This document shows positions 47,110 through 58,639 of a stretch of 64,000 nt of DNA, piece by piece. The stretch is from Cocos nucifera (lineage: Eukaryota; Streptophyta; Magnoliopsida; Arecales; Arecaceae). The position numbers and the translations under genes are program-made. The notes beneath the pieces were generated by a model, which worked only from the letters and a program-made list of their open reading frames with translations, was not told the DNA's origin and did not search any database. Each line of letters begins with the position of its first letter. Within the stretch, counting starts at the first letter, position 1. The stretch lies in NCBI GenBank assembly GCA_006176705.1, contig QRFJ01001013.1, positions 248,501 to 312,500 on the forward strand, in the 5' to 3' direction.

Positions 47110-48745
47110 TGACAGCTTATCATTAGAGCATCAAATAATAATTTAAAATCAATATACCTAAAGATTAGAATAATGGTGAGTTGGATGTTGATTTCCTCAA
47201 AAATTAAAGGCTCAGTTATGTTCGATATAACTAAAAATAAAATTAATTTATTAAATAAAAATTTAAATAAATAAATAAAAAATAATAATTTAAATTTAAG
47301 TAAAATAAAATAAAAAAAGTAAATAAAATTTAATTAGGGTTTAAGAGTCAATTAAAAGTATTTTTAAATATCTAATCCATCTCTAACAAGGTTGTGGTAA
47401 TATCTTTTAATACAAGAGTTTAATATTTTTAAGAATTTAGTTATCATTATAATCTATTTTCTTTGGACATGAATCGTATCTTCCGATCATGATCCATCTC
47501 AATAGAATCATAAATTATTTAATACTTTAATTCTTAAAAATTGATAACATAGCTTTTTACTAATTTTCTCTAATATAAACTATTAAATCGAGCACAGATT
47601 GTATCTTCCGATCATAATCTGTCTCCATAAACATAGCCTATTTAAATATCAATCAATAAAAAGGTATGTTAAAATCTCATGCATGGAGGATAGAATTTAG
47701 GATTGGATAGAAGAATAATTTATTCATTACGTAAAAAATTATAAAAAATAAAAAAAATTATAATTCATACTAGAAGACTTCATCTACATTTCAGAATCTG
47801 ATCTTTAGTTGCATATAGTTGATGATCTGCTCCCCAGCATCTTTTGATCTCCTAGAGTAAATAAATAAAAAAAAGATAAGAAAATAAAAAGAAAGAAGAA
47901 AGAGGAAGAGAGGAGAAGAGAAGAGAGAGAGAAAAAGATTTTGAGGAGGGCTTGGAAGGTCCTGTCGGCTCTCTCGGCTTTTGGGATGAACATGGCTTAA
48001 ATAGAGGAGAAATCAGGAGTTTTTGGCTCCTTGTTGGAGTCTAATCCGAGTTTGGCTCGAATTGTTTGAGCCTGTTGAATTCTGACCATCCATTCTAGAT
48101 CAAATGACTCAAAATCAACTCAGAAACCACCGCAAACCCTGCTGGATGTGTTCCTGGTTGTACGACCAATGTTTGGATTGATTTCGCCCATTGGATCGTG
48201 CACTGATGAAGCCTGGAGTCCTTATCAAAATTGGATTTGATGTCAGCTATCGGATGCCGACCGAGTGCGATGAGAGCCATCAAATGGTGCAAAAGGGTGA
48301 AGCTAGTCCCTATGGACCGATCTCTGCAAAGACCGTGACAAATCCGAACATGCCATGTGGGAGAAATTGATGAAAATAACCTTGTATGCCGCGATGAAAA
48401 TATGGTAGATCCTTTAAGGGACTACACTCGCCATGTGTCATGCATCGACTGGCCAAACTGCTAAGCTGGCCAGTCTATGCCTATTCTATGGACCGACCGA
48501 TTGATCCACCGTGCACCGATCTTATTTTCTTTTTATTTTTCTTTTATTTTAACTTCTAGGCTTCATAACTTTTTCATTTTAGCTCCAATTTGAGTAAAAT
48601 TTATTGCGTTGGAATTTATAAATCGAACTCTTTATATTGGTAGACTTTTTTCCTATAAAATACTAATAAAAATATTAATTTCTTAAAATAAATATTAATT
48701 ATTATATATTTAATACTTTTATTTAGTATTTTTTGATGATTATCA
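47110..48745 (-). repeat. Composite element LTR B (middle)
   Basis: It begins TGACAGCTTATCATTAGAGCAT and ends GATGATTATCA. It is adjacent to the primer site, so it is the 5' LTR of interior 1 and at the same time borders interior 2. Confidence 0.9.
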
Positions 48746-49303
48746 CACCTCCAACTTGAGTTTTACTCATCCTCGAGTAAAAAAGTAAAGAATTAAAAGT
48801 ATATACCAACTCGATAAGATGTGAAAGTTTCTTTAGGTTATCTTAAAGTTAGTTGATACCTGGTTAGAGATTTAAGAAATACATCATCGGATTATTAATT
48901 CTATCCCAAATAGTGGTTAAGTGAAGAACATAAAATTTTAGAGCTTTTCTTTGACCAATTCTTCATCTTTATTCTTTAAATCATCTTTCTTTAGTATGGA
49001 CTAGAGCATTTTTTTTTTTTTTTTTTTTACAGTTAGTGCAATGTTTTAACTTCTTTAACTTTCTATCTGATCCTGGTAGTGAGCTTTGGACCAATGACTC
49101 CCAAACTAGTTGAATTTAGGACACAAGATGTGGAACACCCCTCGAACTTACTGACTCGAGTCAAATAGACTATAGGTTAAAACTAACTATTTCACAAACT
49201 TCTTCATATTGCCCATTTTTTTATGTGAATAACATTGCTTACTTAGACAACAGGATCCAATTACTCGGTGGAAGATCAATGTTTAGAACTTGCTCAAAAA
49301 ATT
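48746..49303 (-). other. Interior 2: deleted remnant
   Basis: It copies 43310 to about 43843, ending GTTTAGAACTTGCTC, then jumps straight to AAAAAATTTGACCG before LTR C. About 3.2 kb, including primer site and gag, are missing relative to interior 1. Confidence 0.85.
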
Positions 49304-50897
49304 TGACCGCTTGTCGTTAGAGCATTAAATGATAATTAAAATCGATCAACCAATTAATCAGAATAGTGGTGAGTTGGATGTCAATTTTTTTGAGGATTGA
49401 AGGCTAAGTTATGTTCAATATAATTAAAAATAAAATTAATTTATTAGATAAAAATTTAAATAAATAAATTAAAAAAATTAATTTAAATTTAAATAAAATA
49501 AAATAAATAAATAAATAAAATTTAATTATGATTAATAGTTAATTAAAAGTATTTTAAAATTTTGAATCCATCTCTAAGGATTATGGTAATTTATTTTAAT
49601 GCAAGATTTTAATATTTTTAAAAATTTAGTTATGATTATAACCTATTTTCTTTGGGCATGAATCGTATCTCCCAATCATGATCCATCTCAATAGAATCAT
49701 AAATTATTTAATACTTTAATTCTTAAAAATTAATAACATGGCTTTTTACTGATTTTCTCTAATATAAACTATTAAATCAATCACGGATTGTATCTTTCAA
49801 TCACAATTGATCTCCATAAACATAGTTTATTTAAATATCAATCAATAAAAAGTTTATTAAAATCTCATGCATGGAGGATAGAATTTAGGATTGGACAGGA
49901 GAATAATTTATTCATTATATAAAAAAAATTATAAAAAATAAAAAAAATTACAATCCATACTAGAAGACTTCATCTACATCCCAGAATCTGATCTTTGATT
50001 GCCCATAGTTGATGATCTGCTCCCCGGCATCTTCTGATCTCCCAGAGTAAATAAATAAAAAAAGAAGAAAGAGGAAGAGAGGAGAACAGAAGAGAGAGAA
50101 AGAGATTTTGAGGAGGGCTTGGAAGGTCCTGCCGGCTCTCTCAGCTTTTGGGGTGAACATGGCTTAAATAAAGGAGAAAATCAATAGCTTTTGGCTTCTT
50201 GTTGGAGTCTAATCCGGGTTTGGCTCGAATTGTTTGAGCCTGTTAAATTCTGGCCATCCATTCTAGATCAAATGGCTCAAAATCAACTCAAAAACCACCA
50301 CAAACCCTATTGGATGTCTTCCTGGCCATCTGATCAAAGTCTGGATTGATTTCGCCCGTTGGATCGTGCACTGATGAATCCTGGAGTCCTTATCAAAATT
50401 GGATTTGGTGTAGCCATCGAATGTTGATCGAGTGTGATGAGAGCCATCGAATGGCACAAAAGGGTGCCATTGGATCCTATGGACCGATTGTTGTAAAGAC
50501 CGCGATGAATCTAAACAGCCACGTGGGAGAAATTGATGAAATAGCCCTATATGTCATGATGAAAATGCGGTAGACCTACGCTCGCCACATGTCATGTGCT
50601 GACTGGCCGAACCTACTGAGTTGGCCAGTCAATGCCTATTCTATGGACTGGTCAGTCAGTCCACCGTGCACCTATCTTATTTTTTTTTATTTTTTTTATT
50701 TTAACTTCTAGGCTTCATAATTTTTTCATTTTAACTCTGATTTGAGTAAAATTTATTATGTTGGAACCCATAAATCGAGCTCTTTGTATTGGTAGACTTA
50801 TTTTCTACAAAACACCAATAAAAATATTAATTTTTTAAAATAAATATTAATTATTATATATTTAATACTTTTATTTAGTATTTTATGATGATTATCA
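49304..50897 (-). repeat. Composite element LTR C (5' LTR)
   Basis: It begins TGACCGCTTGTCGTTAGAG and ends GATGATTATCA before the right duplication ATTAT. Slightly shorter than A and B owing to small deletions. Confidence 0.9.
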
Positions 50898-50902
50898 ATT
50901 AT
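50898..50902. repeat. Target-site duplication ATTAT (right)
   Basis: Exact copy of 41664-41668. Confidence 0.85.
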
Positions 50903-51520
50903 CGTCCGAAAGGCCTCAAGGTGGTCGATCGGATCAGAAGTCCAGTCGTAACTCTTGAATTGGGAAAGCTTAAAGTTTGGTAGAATGGGCTCCTACATGA
51001 TTTTGGCAAAAAAGGAGAGATCGATGTAGATGTCATCATGGTGGATCAGGGTGGCATGGCAGAGCTCCTCAATCCATCGGTTCATGTTCTGAAGCTTTTG
51101 ATCAAGAATGTCACCTCGACCATGGATCTCAAAGGATCACTAACTATAGATAGAAAAAGTTTCCTCTGGGAAAGAATCATGATCAGAGAAGGAGCTTCCT
51201 GCTCTCTGCTTTCCCTTCCTAGGGTTAATAGGTTTGCTGACCCAGGTTGCTCTTCTCTATGCTGGTTCTTGAAATTTTGATAGGGGTCTCTTCGATTGAG
51301 CTGCTGCTGGGGGCTGTTGCATGGTGGCCTGTACCTTTTTGATGAGGCTCTGAAACTACTGCATCAACAGGTTGAATTACTCTAGATCTACCATGGCCGC
51401 TGGTAGGGGAGGTTGAGGTGCCGATGATGGGGCTAGAATAGGTGGATCTGACTCTGATCTGATGGTAGAAGCGATAGACCGCTAGGTGGTTATCTTCTTT
51501 GGAGGCATTTCTGGAGTAAA
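50903..51520 (-). pseudogene. Tat-minus gag, N-terminal part
   Basis: The minus-strand reading from about 51510 goes through a Pro/Gln-rich start to PNFKLSQFKSYDWTSDP and DHLEAFRTI at the insertion point. This is the conserved start of the Tat gag domain (compare FESYDGTTDSVNHLEAFQT at 53655 in Tat-plus). The next residues are at 41668. In-frame stops are present. Confidence 0.75.
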
Positions 51521-51635
51521 AGAAGATTAAACAGAAGTAGATTCAAGAGATTAGGAGAAGAAGAAGGCAGATAAGATCAACTGGGCACTTCTTTTAGAAT
51601 AAGGGCTCAGAAATTCCTTCCTCTAATGCCAATCC

Positions 51636-51962
51636 TATTATTGCAGAAATCTATGAGGAGGTCAGAGACAACTGGAGTTGGGAAGATGAGGCCACCGACT
51701 GGACTTGCAAAATAAAATCCTAATCGGAGGTGGATGGCTCCGACAGAACCCTCTGATGCTTAAATCAATTTTTTAGCCAACTGGAATGAAGTGCTTAGGA
51801 AAATAGAGAAGCAAAATAACAGAGAGGGAAGGAGAGCTTAGAGAGAAAAAGTATCTAGAGGATCCCTTACATAGGCAAAACTTGTAACAAACTGATGGTG
51901 ATAGCCATAACTGCTTGGTAGTGGTTCGTTTAGAGCTACGTGGAGTTTGTTACAAAGGGTGT
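51636..51962 (-). repeat. Tat-minus 5' LTR, partial
   Basis: About 327 bp match 4975-5305: the GAGGCCACCGACTGGACTTGC block and the GGATCCCTTACATAGGC block. It is cut where Tat-plus starts. On the minus strand the putative primer site ATTGGCATTAGAGGAAGG follows its end. Confidence 0.75.
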
Positions 51963-52989
51963 TGTTGGGGGTAAACCTCTATCCCACCAAAGTTCAATTT
52001 GATTCTCAGCCAAGTATAACTCGTAATCGTAGGAGAGCTTTAGTCACGAACTCCTTCTGGACCCCATCGAGAAGACAAACTCCTTCCGCATCCCATCCTA
52101 CAGACGAACACCTTTTAGACTCCTCCAGCAGCCGGACTTCTTTTTAATTTCTTCCATAGCCAAACTTTCTTCGGACTCCTCCGACAGTTGGACTCCTTTC
52201 TAACTCCTCCGACTGCTGGAGGACTCCGGAAGGATCAGACTCCTCTAGTAGTTAGACTCCTTTTGAACTTTGTCTTCAGTCAGATCCCTCCATCGGATAA
52301 ATTTTTCTTCAGATCTCTCCTCCAATAGATCTACATGCACATTCCTCCAACAGAGCTATTTCCAGATCCCCCCCAGCGGATCCACGTTCGGACATCTTCG
52401 ATAGACTTCCTTCAAAGACTCCTCTAGTCGCAGGACTCCCGAGCCCCTCCCAATCAAACTTTCGACAGTCGCCCAGGAAGGTCTCCCCTTGAATCTGGCT
52501 CCATACACAGCATGAGTCAACTCACACATGGACTACCTTAAAGGAGTTTGAATTTCTTTGGTATTGATATAACTTAAAGATTCATCACCAACTAATGCCT
52601 ACTCCTTCGAACATCGACTATTAAGTCCCAATGGACTGGCATGTCACGACAACAGACACTACCCTCCATAATAAACTCCATGTGATCCCAAGCGGCCCAC
52701 TACTAGATGGTTATGGCTGTCGCTATCAGTTTGTTATAGGCTCCATCTATAAAAGGGAGCCAGGCTCTCTTCTATAATAGATATATTTTCTCCAAGCTCT
52801 CTTCTTCTTCCCAAGACTCTACAACTTTCTTGACTAAGCACTCCATTTCTGTTGGCCGAAAGAACTAACTTGATCGTCGAAGTCGCCACCCCTAGCTCTG
52901 GACAAGACTTATTTTGCAAGTCACCAACGGCGACCTCATCTTCTCTAACTCCAGTACTTCTCCAATGACAATCAAATTTTGCACCAATA
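51963..52989 (+). repeat. Tat-plus 5' LTR
   Basis: It starts TGTTGGGGGTAAACC and ends near GCACCAATA (CA expected). It contains many CTCC-rich repeats around 52040-52420 (GGACTCCTCCGAC-like units) and a strong TATA box at 52748. Confidence 0.85.
52748..52756 (+). promoter_or_regulatory. TATA box of Tat-plus LTR
   Basis: TATAAAAGG, a near-perfect plant TATA box, 785 bp into the LTR and 240 bp before its end. Genomic RNA would start about 30 bp downstream. Confidence 0.75.
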
Positions 52990-53010
52990 GAATTGACGCT
53001 AGAGAAAGAG
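52990..53010 (+). other. Putative primer binding site of Tat-plus
   Basis: GAATTGACGCTAGAGAAAG follows the LTR end and matches GATTGGCATTAGAGGAAGG at the same place in Tat-minus. I cannot name the tRNA with confidence. Confidence 0.45.
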
Positions 53011-53099
53011 TCTCTATCTTTTGAGGTTTCCTTATTCTTAAAAGAGTGCCCAATGGAGATCTCTCTTCTTCTCCTCTAAAGTTCTTCTTCTCGAAAAGG

Positions 53100-54270
53100 A
53101 TGTCCCCTAGGAAGGCTTCAATCTAATGGTCAACGGCCTCCACGGCCAGATCCCATCTAGATCTGCCCATCCCTATTTCATCCCCAGCAACTCAAGCTCC
53201 ACCTGCAGCAATGGTGGATGTAGAGTGTTCAACTTGCTAGTCCAACAGGTTCACAGCCGTATGAAAGTGGTGTAGGCCATGCACCAACAGCAACCTCTAG
53301 CGCCAATTCAGGTAGAGCAGGCTTCTCCGGAGCCCCATGATCCGATCTAGAGATGGCCGACTCAGGCTAGCCAACTGGTGACCTCTTAAAAGAAGAAGCA
53401 GAGGATCGAGAGCCCCTGCTCTGATCATGACTCTACCCCTGGCAAGACTTTACCTCTATTTAGTCAGAAGATCTTGGAGATCCACGATCGAGAAGATCTT
53501 CTGGACCAAAAACTACAGGAGATGAACCAACGGATCGAGAAACTCCTCCGTGCTCCCCCCTCGCATGGTAATGATATCTATATTGATCCTCCTTTCTCTC
53601 ACCGCATCATGCAGAAACCTATCCCACTGAACTTTAAGCTCCCTTAATTTGAGAGCTACGATGGGACTACTGATTCGGTCAACCATCTAGAGGCCTTCCA
53701 AACGATGATGCTGCTCTATGGCATACCAGATGCCATTCTCTACCAAGCTTTTCCATCCACCTTGAAGGGAGCAATCAGGAACTAGTACTCGACCCTCAAG
53801 CCAAGTACCATCTTCTCTTTCGACCAGATGAGCCATCAGTTTATGACTCATTTTATCAGTAGCCAACGTCCTAGGCCAGGTTCAGAATCCCTCATCAATA
53901 TCAAGCAACAAGAGGGAGAACCCATCCAAGCTTATGTCAACCACTTTAATGCAGCTGCCCTGGAAGTCCAAAATCTGGATCAGTCTGTTGCTATGGCCGC
54001 ACTAAAAGGCGGCCTTTAGAAGAACAATCTGCTGTTCTCCCTGGAGAAGAAGTATCCCAAAGATCTTATCGATATGCTAGCTTGGGCTGAAGGGTATGCC
54101 GGAGCGGAAGAGGCCTTCAAGGCCAAGGATAATGAACCCATTGGAGAGCAGCGAATGGGCAAGCCAAGTAGGCCTGCTAAGAAAGGAAAGCTAAGTGAAG
54201 ATCAGCCATGCTCCTAAACTCTTCCTAAGCGCAAGCGAGCCCGAACCCCTCTCCGGGCTCAAAAGTAGGG
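53100..54270 (+). pseudogene. Tat-plus gag, broken
   Basis: ATG at 53100-53102 opens the region. A Pro/Gln-rich N-terminal part leads to the gag domain: FESYDGTTDSVNHLEAFQT near 53650, then LKGAIRN, SLINIKQQEGEPIQAYVNHFN near 53890, NLDQSVAMAALKGGL near 53975 and LLFSLEKKYPKDLIDMLAWAEGYA. The C-terminal part is basic (PKRKRARTP), with a YHHDQGHNT knuckle-like motif near 54430 further on. Stops occur near 53645, 53782 and 54019, plus frameshifts. It packages the element's RNA in a functional copy. Confidence 0.8.
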
Positions 54271-54720
54271 AAGTCCTAATAGAAGGATGCGGTGGAGCTC
54301 CCTCCTTCGAAGGTTCCATAACTATGCCCCTCTCAATACTCCAAAAACCTAAGTATTGATGTAGATCAAGGAGCAGCTACCAAGACTGGAAAGGATGCAC
54401 TCCCATCCTAGCAGACGCAACCCAAACAAGTTCTACCTCTACCATCATGATCAAGGTCACAATACTAAAGAATATATCTAGCTTCAAGATGAGATTGAGG
54501 AGCTCATTAGGTAAGGAAGGCTCAGCTGATTCCTACGACATCGATCCGAAGGATGGAAAGATCGGCTCGGGGCACCACCACCATTAGAACTACCAAGAAG
54601 GGAGGAGCAGTAGGCAGATCGGCCACCCCTCGACATCATCTACACCATCTCTTGGGGACTTTGGCAAGGGAAGGCTAGTAGATCAGTAGAGCCCGAGAAG
54701 AGATGGAGAACTAAGGAGCC

Positions 54721-55435
54721 CATCGCTTTCACCGATGAGGATGCCCAAGGAGTTCAGTTCCCACATAATGATGCGGTTGTAATCTCTTTAAACATTACTG
54801 ACTATGATGTGCACCACATTCTGGTAGATAATGAAAGCAAAATTGATGTTTTGTTTTATGATGCTTTCTCAAAAATATCTTTACCTAATAATCACTTGGA
54901 ACCTATGAACTTCTTATTGGTAGGCTTCATTGGCGATGCCGTGCCAGTTAAGGATATAATAACTCTAACTATGGCTGCAGGACAATATCCGAAGCTAGCC
55001 AGAGCATAGGTCAATTTTCTAGTCATAAAAGCTCCATCTGCCTACAATGCTATTCTTGGCTGACCTGATTTAAATGCACTTCGAGCTGTGATATCAACTT
55101 ATTACTTAAAGGTGAAGTTTTCGATGAGCTACGAAATTGGAGAGATCAAAGGAGATCAGGCCTTGGCAAGGCACTGTTACTCCATGGCCCTACAAAAAAA
55201 TACCCAATCCGATATTTGCCCTATTGATGGACTGGATGTCCGCGATGACCTTACAGAGGAGTGGGGCAAACCTATGGATGACCTTATAGTCATGCCCTTA
55301 GATGACGAGAATGCAGGGCACACTATGCAAATTGGCTCCAACTTGGGGGATGAGGTTCAAGAGCAACTCATCGCCTTCCTTCGAAAGAATGCAGACATCT
55401 TCACCTGGATCCCAAATGGATATGCTGGGCATTGA
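54721..55435 (+). pseudogene. Tat-plus protease
   Basis: It reads from VQFPHNDAVVISLNITDYDV through the active site ILVDNESKIDVLFYDAF near 54820, to PSAYNAILG near 55035. The active-site Gly of D-N-G-S is Glu here, so it would be inactive. The next 115-residue stretch (55088-55435) links to RT with HTMQIGSNL and FAWIP-like FTWIPNGYAG. A TAG interrupts at about 55007. Confidence 0.8.
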
Positions 55436-56730
55436 TGCTGAGGTCATAGAACATCGGCTAGCTACTGATCCTAAGTATCGGTCAGTAAAAGAGAAGATGC
55501 GCAGCCATGCTCCGGAGAGGTAGAAAGCAATTGCAAAAGAAGTCAACAAGCTCCTCAAGACCGGATTCATCCAAAAAGTTAACTATCCGAACTAGATCTC
55601 AAATGTGGTGCTCGTCAAAAAGGCAAACAGCAAGTAGAGGATGTGTATAGAGTTCAAAATGCTGAATAAAGTCTGCCCAAAAAATAGCTATCCGTGCCCA
55701 GGATTGATCAACTGGTGGATGCAACCTAGGGCCATGAGCTTCTCACCTTCATGGATGCCTTTTTTGGCTACAACCAAATTCGGATAGTGCTAGAGGACAA
55801 GAAGAAAATCGCTTTTATTACTGACCGTGGTCTTTACTATTATAGGGTTATACCTTTTGGACTTAAGAATGTAGGGGCAACGTACCTGCGCTTGGTCAAC
55901 AAAATCTTCAAGGAATAGATCGATCGAAACATGGAGGTGTATGTGGATGACATGCTCTTTAAGAGCCGAGCTTCAATAAATCACATCGTCGACCTCAAAG
56001 AGACCTTCAGTGCACTTAAGAAGTACAAGATGTAGCTGAACCCAACCAAGTTAGCCTTCGATGTGACCTCGGAAAAGTTTTTGGGATTTATGGTATTGAG
56101 GCATGGGATTGAGGTGAATTCAGAAAAAATTCGGGCTATTCAAGAGATGACCACTCCAAAAATAATTAAAAAACTTTAGCGTCTGACTAAAAAAGTGGCA
56201 TCCCTAAACTGCTTCATCTCGAGATCGGTTGAGCAATGCATGTCCTTCTCTCAAGTTCTCAAGCAGCCAAAGAGCTTCTACTGGACGGCGGAATGCCAAC
56301 AAGCATTTAAAGAGCTTAAAAACTACCTCGATTCACCCCCACTGCTGGCAAAGCCTGAGTCCGAAGAAGAATTATTCTTATACCTAGCAGTCTCCCCAGA
56401 ACCCTGGCAGCAATCCTGGTCAAGAAAGAAATGAAAGTATAGTGGTCGGTCTACTATATAAGCCGAATCCTGAGGAATGCAGAGATCAGATACTCTAAAT
56501 TAAAAAAATTAACTTACTCTCTTCTAATTATTGCCAGGAGACTTCGACCTTACTTTCAGAGGCACACCATAACTATCCTCATGGATCAATTAATTAATGC
56601 AATTCTTCATCGAATGGATGCCTCCGAAAGAATCGCAAAATGGGCAATTGAGCTTATAGAATTTGACATCAACTACCGACCTCAGCCATCGATCAAAGTC
56701 TAGATATTAGCAGATTTTATAGTAGAATGC
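55436..56730 (+). pseudogene. Tat-plus reverse transcriptase and RNase H
   Basis: RT blocks in order: IEHRLATDPKYRSVKEK (55440), NKLLKTGFI, NVVLVKKANSK, then a frameshift near 55690 in the NSYP-RIDQL segment, FMDAFFGYNQIRIV (55750), PFGLKNVGATYLRLVNKIF (55855) and the catalytic YVDDML at 55940-55957. Then FLGFMVLRHGIEVN and the TAECQQAFKELKNYL block (56285). The first RNase H follows weakly, with RYSKLKKLTYSLLI near 56480. Numerous stops. Confidence 0.85.
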
Positions 56731-56764
56731 AACATTCTAGATGAAGCCGAGCTTGAACAGAATG

Positions 56765-57285
56765 AAATCGGCATTCCATGGTTGCAACTAAGCCCCCCGA
56801 AGAAAGAGCCGACCTTCTTGAAGGTTTTTGGATCCTATACGTGGATGGTTCATCCAACTCTACTAGAATAGGCATGGAGTTAGTCTTGGTTAACCCTGAG
56901 GGAGTCATTATCGAATATGCATATGCTTCAAATTTTTTGCAACTAATAATAGAGCCGAATATGAAGCCTTGATCGTTGGGTTAAAAATAGCAAAAGAGTT
57001 AGAAGCAGATCGGCTCCAAGCCTACAGTGATTTCCAACTAGTGGTCAGACAAGATAGCGGTAGTTATGAAGCTCGAAAGAAAAGCATGATGAAATATCTT
57101 GAAAAAGTAAAGAACTTGACTCTAACCTTTGATAGTTTTAGCATTTAATAGATTCCGAGGGTAGAAAATGCATGGGTCGACCTTCTCACTAAATTAGCCA
57201 CTTTAGTCCCAGTCGAACTACCCAAAGAAGTATTTCTTGAAATTCTAAAGTGCCCAAGCTCAGAGAAGTCACAGTCTGTTATGCA
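56765..57285 (+). pseudogene. Second (archaeal-like) RNase H domain
   Basis: WILYVDGSSNSTRIGMELVL near 56825 is the start of the extra RNase H found only in Tat-group elements, with its first catalytic Asp (YVDG) kept. The EYEALI-type helix appears near 56960 and AYSDFQLVV-like AYSDFQLVVRQ near 57020, after a frameshift. The C-terminal KYLEKVKNL block near 57090 and the VENAWVDLLTKLATL stretch near 57165 close it. Broken by stops and a shift. Confidence 0.75.
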
Positions 57286-58570
57286 AGTTGAGCACGAGCC
57301 GAGCTGGATCGACCCACTAGTTGCCTACCTCAAGGATGGAGCTCTTCCTCGTGATCTGAAACAAACTCAAAAACTCAGGAATCAAGCTTTCTGATATATT
57401 CTATATGAAGGCAAGCTGTATAAAAGATCATATTCTCTACCGCTCTTGAGATGTCTCGGACCTTCAGAGGCTGACTTTGCACTATGGAAGGTGCATGAAG
57501 AAATTTGCGAAAGTCATGTAGGAGCCAGATCCTTGTCATAAAGATTACTAAGATAGGGATACTATTGGCTGACCTTGTACCATGATTCTATAGAGTATGT
57601 CAAGAAATATGATCGCTGCCTGAGAACTGCGAACATTCAATTCAAAGGCAGCCAACTTCCAAACTTACACCATTGAGCACCCCATGGTCATTCGCCCAAT
57701 AGGGGATGGACATACTCGGATCTTTTTTCATGACATCCAAACAGTGGAAGTTTCTTTTGGTGGCGATAGACTATTTTACAAAGTTGGTCAGGCTGAACCT
57801 CTGGCAAAAATCACTAAAGCAAAAGTGCGGAACTTCGTCTGAAAGTCGATCGTCTGCAGGTTTGGCTTGCCTCAAATACTCATAACAAATAATGGATGGT
57901 AGTTTGTCAGAGCAAGATTTAGCGAATTCTATGAGGATTTGAACATCTTCTACCATTTTACGTTAGTTGTCCACCCACAAGCAAATGGAGAAGCCAAAGT
58001 AACAAATAGAATCCTACTATAAGGTATCAAAGCAAGACTTGAAAGGACAAAAGGGACTTGGATAGATGAACTTTATTATATGCTCTAGGCATACTGAACT
58101 ACACAAAGATTGCCAACTGGAGAGGTCCCATTTATCTTAGCTTTTGGAGTAGAAGCGGTCATCCCAATAGAACTCAAACTTCCATCAGCACGAGTTATGG
58201 CATTCAATGAGCAGCAAAACTCATCAAACCTTAGGGCTAACCTCGACTTATTGGAGAAAAAATAGGACAAAGTTCAAGTTCGGATGGCAGCCTGCAAGCA
58301 AATGGTAGCTCGCAACTACAACTCAAAAGTAAAAGGCAAAATATTCAAAGTGGAGGATTTAGTGCTTCGACGAGCAACTGTTTCATAACCTCAGCATCAA
58401 GGAAAGCTCACTCTAAATTAAGAAGGTCCGTATGAAGTAGAGAAGGTCATTCGGCCCAGAACTTATTGCTTGAAGAAGCTCGGAGGAACAACTCTCCTAC
58501 AACCTTGGAATTTTGAAAACTTAAGAATGTACTACCAGCAACTTTTCTTCAATAAAATTTTTCTATTCTA
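57286..58570 (+). pseudogene. Tat-plus integrase, catalytic residues lost
   Basis: The zinc-binding region has VHEEICESHVGARS near 57490 and YVKKYDRCLRTANI near 57595; the first Cys of C-x2-C is Tyr. The core has AIDYFTK near 57763 (first Asp kept), ITNNG near 57885 where Asp is expected in the second Asn position (D to N), and QANGEAKVTNRIL near 57980 where E of V-E-V-T-N-R is Lys. So the D-D-E triad reads D-N-K. The tail ends LRMYYQQLFF near 58545. The changes are consistent with G-to-A. Several stops. Confidence 0.8.
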
Positions 58571-58639
58571 ATATTATTATTTCTTAGTGCAAAAATTATG
58601 TGACGATAGAAAATAATAAATAATTCTCTGAAGCAACCA

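Larger units (their letters stand above)
41669..50897 (-). mobile_element. Three-LTR composite, non-autonomous Athila-like element
   Basis: The structure is LTR A (41669-43309), interior 1 (43310-47109), LTR B (47110-48745), interior 2 (48746-49303) and LTR C (49304-50897), bounded by an exact 5-bp duplication ATTAT. Interior 2 repeats only the first ~535 bp of interior 1. The whole is one insertion in the gag of Tat-minus. Coding in interior 1 is limited to gag remnants and a protease-RT linker; no RT or integrase. It could arise by unequal exchange between two copies giving a tandem element, followed by a deletion. Confidence 0.9.
4975..51962 (-). mobile_element. Tat-type Gypsy element on the minus strand (Tat-minus), interrupted by later insertions
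   Basis: I assembled this element from collinear pieces: 3' LTR (4975-6889), antisense gene (7518-17776), hairpin array (17990-18890), PR-RT (39030-40640), gag (40641-41668 plus 50903-51520) and partial 5' LTR (51636-51962). The order mirrors the plus-strand Tat element at 51963-64000 exactly. Integrase and both RNase H domains are missing; they should lie between 18890 and 39030, now filled by other elements and an assembly gap. Grouping all pieces into one insertion is inference: the left and right parts could come from two Tat copies. Confidence 0.6.
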
